Positions 63,707 to 64,000 of a stretch of 64,000 nucleotides of DNA are shown in pieces. Below the pieces are notes generated by a model. The model saw only the letters and a program-made list of their open reading frames with translations, had not been told where the DNA came from and did no database searches. Each line of letters starts with the position of its first letter. Position 1 is the stretch's first letter. The DNA comes from Alphaproteobacteria bacterium (GTDB taxonomy: Bacteria > Pseudomonadota > Alphaproteobacteria > Micavibrionales > Micavibrionaceae). Both the position numbers and the translations under genes were made by a program. The DNA lies in contig JAGNKE010000001.1 of the NCBI GenBank assembly GCA_018000295.1, forward strand, positions 178,881 to 242,880. Reading direction: 5' to 3'.

Positions 63707-64000
63707 GCATCAAACCCCTTCAAACCCGGAAATCGATACATAATAGACGGAAAAAATTTTAATAGTATCGGCTCTAAGCTCAATCGCAGTTTACCAAACT
63801 CACCGGAACATCCATTCCTGCGAGAGGTTTGTTGGTAGCGGTATCCATGTGGATCACGGTTATAGATTCGGTATTGGTCAACCCCCATATTTGAGTCCGC
63901 CTGTAGAGTGAATCGGTTGCTGGTCTGTTCTCATAGATAAAGGCTCTGGAGCGTAAGCGAAAGAGCCTTTATCCATATAGGCGATTGGCGCGGGCGGGCG
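63707..64000. other. End region without a convincing gene, contains a long hairpin
   Basis: No frame on either strand has a good start and family match. ATAAAGGCTCT (63937-63947) and AGAGCCTTTAT (63962-63972) form a perfect 11-bp stem with a 14-base loop. It could terminate a transcript from either side. Short frames on both strands between about 63780 and 63960 look peptide-like but have no start codon or ribosome-binding site. The window ends before a neighbour can be seen. Confidence 0.4.

Overview
The window looks like a chromosomal segment of a Gram-negative alphaproteobacterium. The signs are a CcrM-type GANTC methyltransferase next to rnhB, a split F0 operon (atpI-B-E-b'-b) without F1 genes, the ruvCAB-ybgC-tolQRAB series, obgE-proB and proA-nadD-rsfS-rlmH-M23-ctpA-deacetylase-rppH strings, and zapA beside a 6S-like RNA locus and 5-formyl-THF cyclo-ligase. 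Abundant RTX proteins and many unrecognised small exported proteins would fit a Rhodospirillales- or Micavibrio-like lineage, but that placement is inference.

Layout. 1-2.6 kb: cell-wall genes (rlpA fragment, MltB-type transglycosylase), an ion channel, DedA and tRNA-Ser. 2.6-11.7 kb: an accessory block between tRNA-Ser(CGA) and tRNA-Pro(CGG), with an FAD oxidoreductase, a PL7 alginate-lyase-like RTX protein, a second RTX protein, a 630-residue protein with peptidoglycan-binding-like modules and three unrecognised genes. 12-18.8 kb: metabolic and transport genes, ending with divergent mntR/mntH around a likely MntR operator. 18.8-21.9 kb: rplU-rpmA-obgE-proB. 21.9-38.8 kb: pepN, rnhB-ccrM-folB, mutY/dciA, efp-suhB, a DsbA-like protein, smc and the F0 operon. 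This block lies between proB and proA, which are neighbours in many relatives. 38.8-46.3 kb: proA-nadD-(leader)-rsfS-rlmH-envC-like-ctpA-deacetylase-rppH. 46.4-54.1 kb on the minus strand: yebC-orf-ruvCAB-ybgC-tolQRAB, with no pal after tolB. 54.3-57.8 kb: a response regulator and partner, a YmdB-type phosphoesterase, 5-FCL, a 6S-like RNA, zapA and a small coiled-coil gene. 58-63.1 kb: tkt-gap-[winged-helix regulator + mini-ORF]-fba, with no pgk. 63.2-63.7 kb: a small membrane-anchored protein with a bacterial EndoU RNase-like domain.

The best leads are these: seven GANTC sites packed into the 116 bp before ccrM, suggesting methylation feedback; rsfS apparently starting at AUU behind an ideal Shine-Dalgarno and a terminator-like leader; the orphan EndoU-like protein; two MntR-box-like half-sites between mntR and mntH; the tRNA-flanked RTX/orphan island; and a repeat family with a GCGTAC...GTACG core after rppH and before 5-FCL. 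No insertion sequence, integrase, CRISPR array or rRNA was seen.
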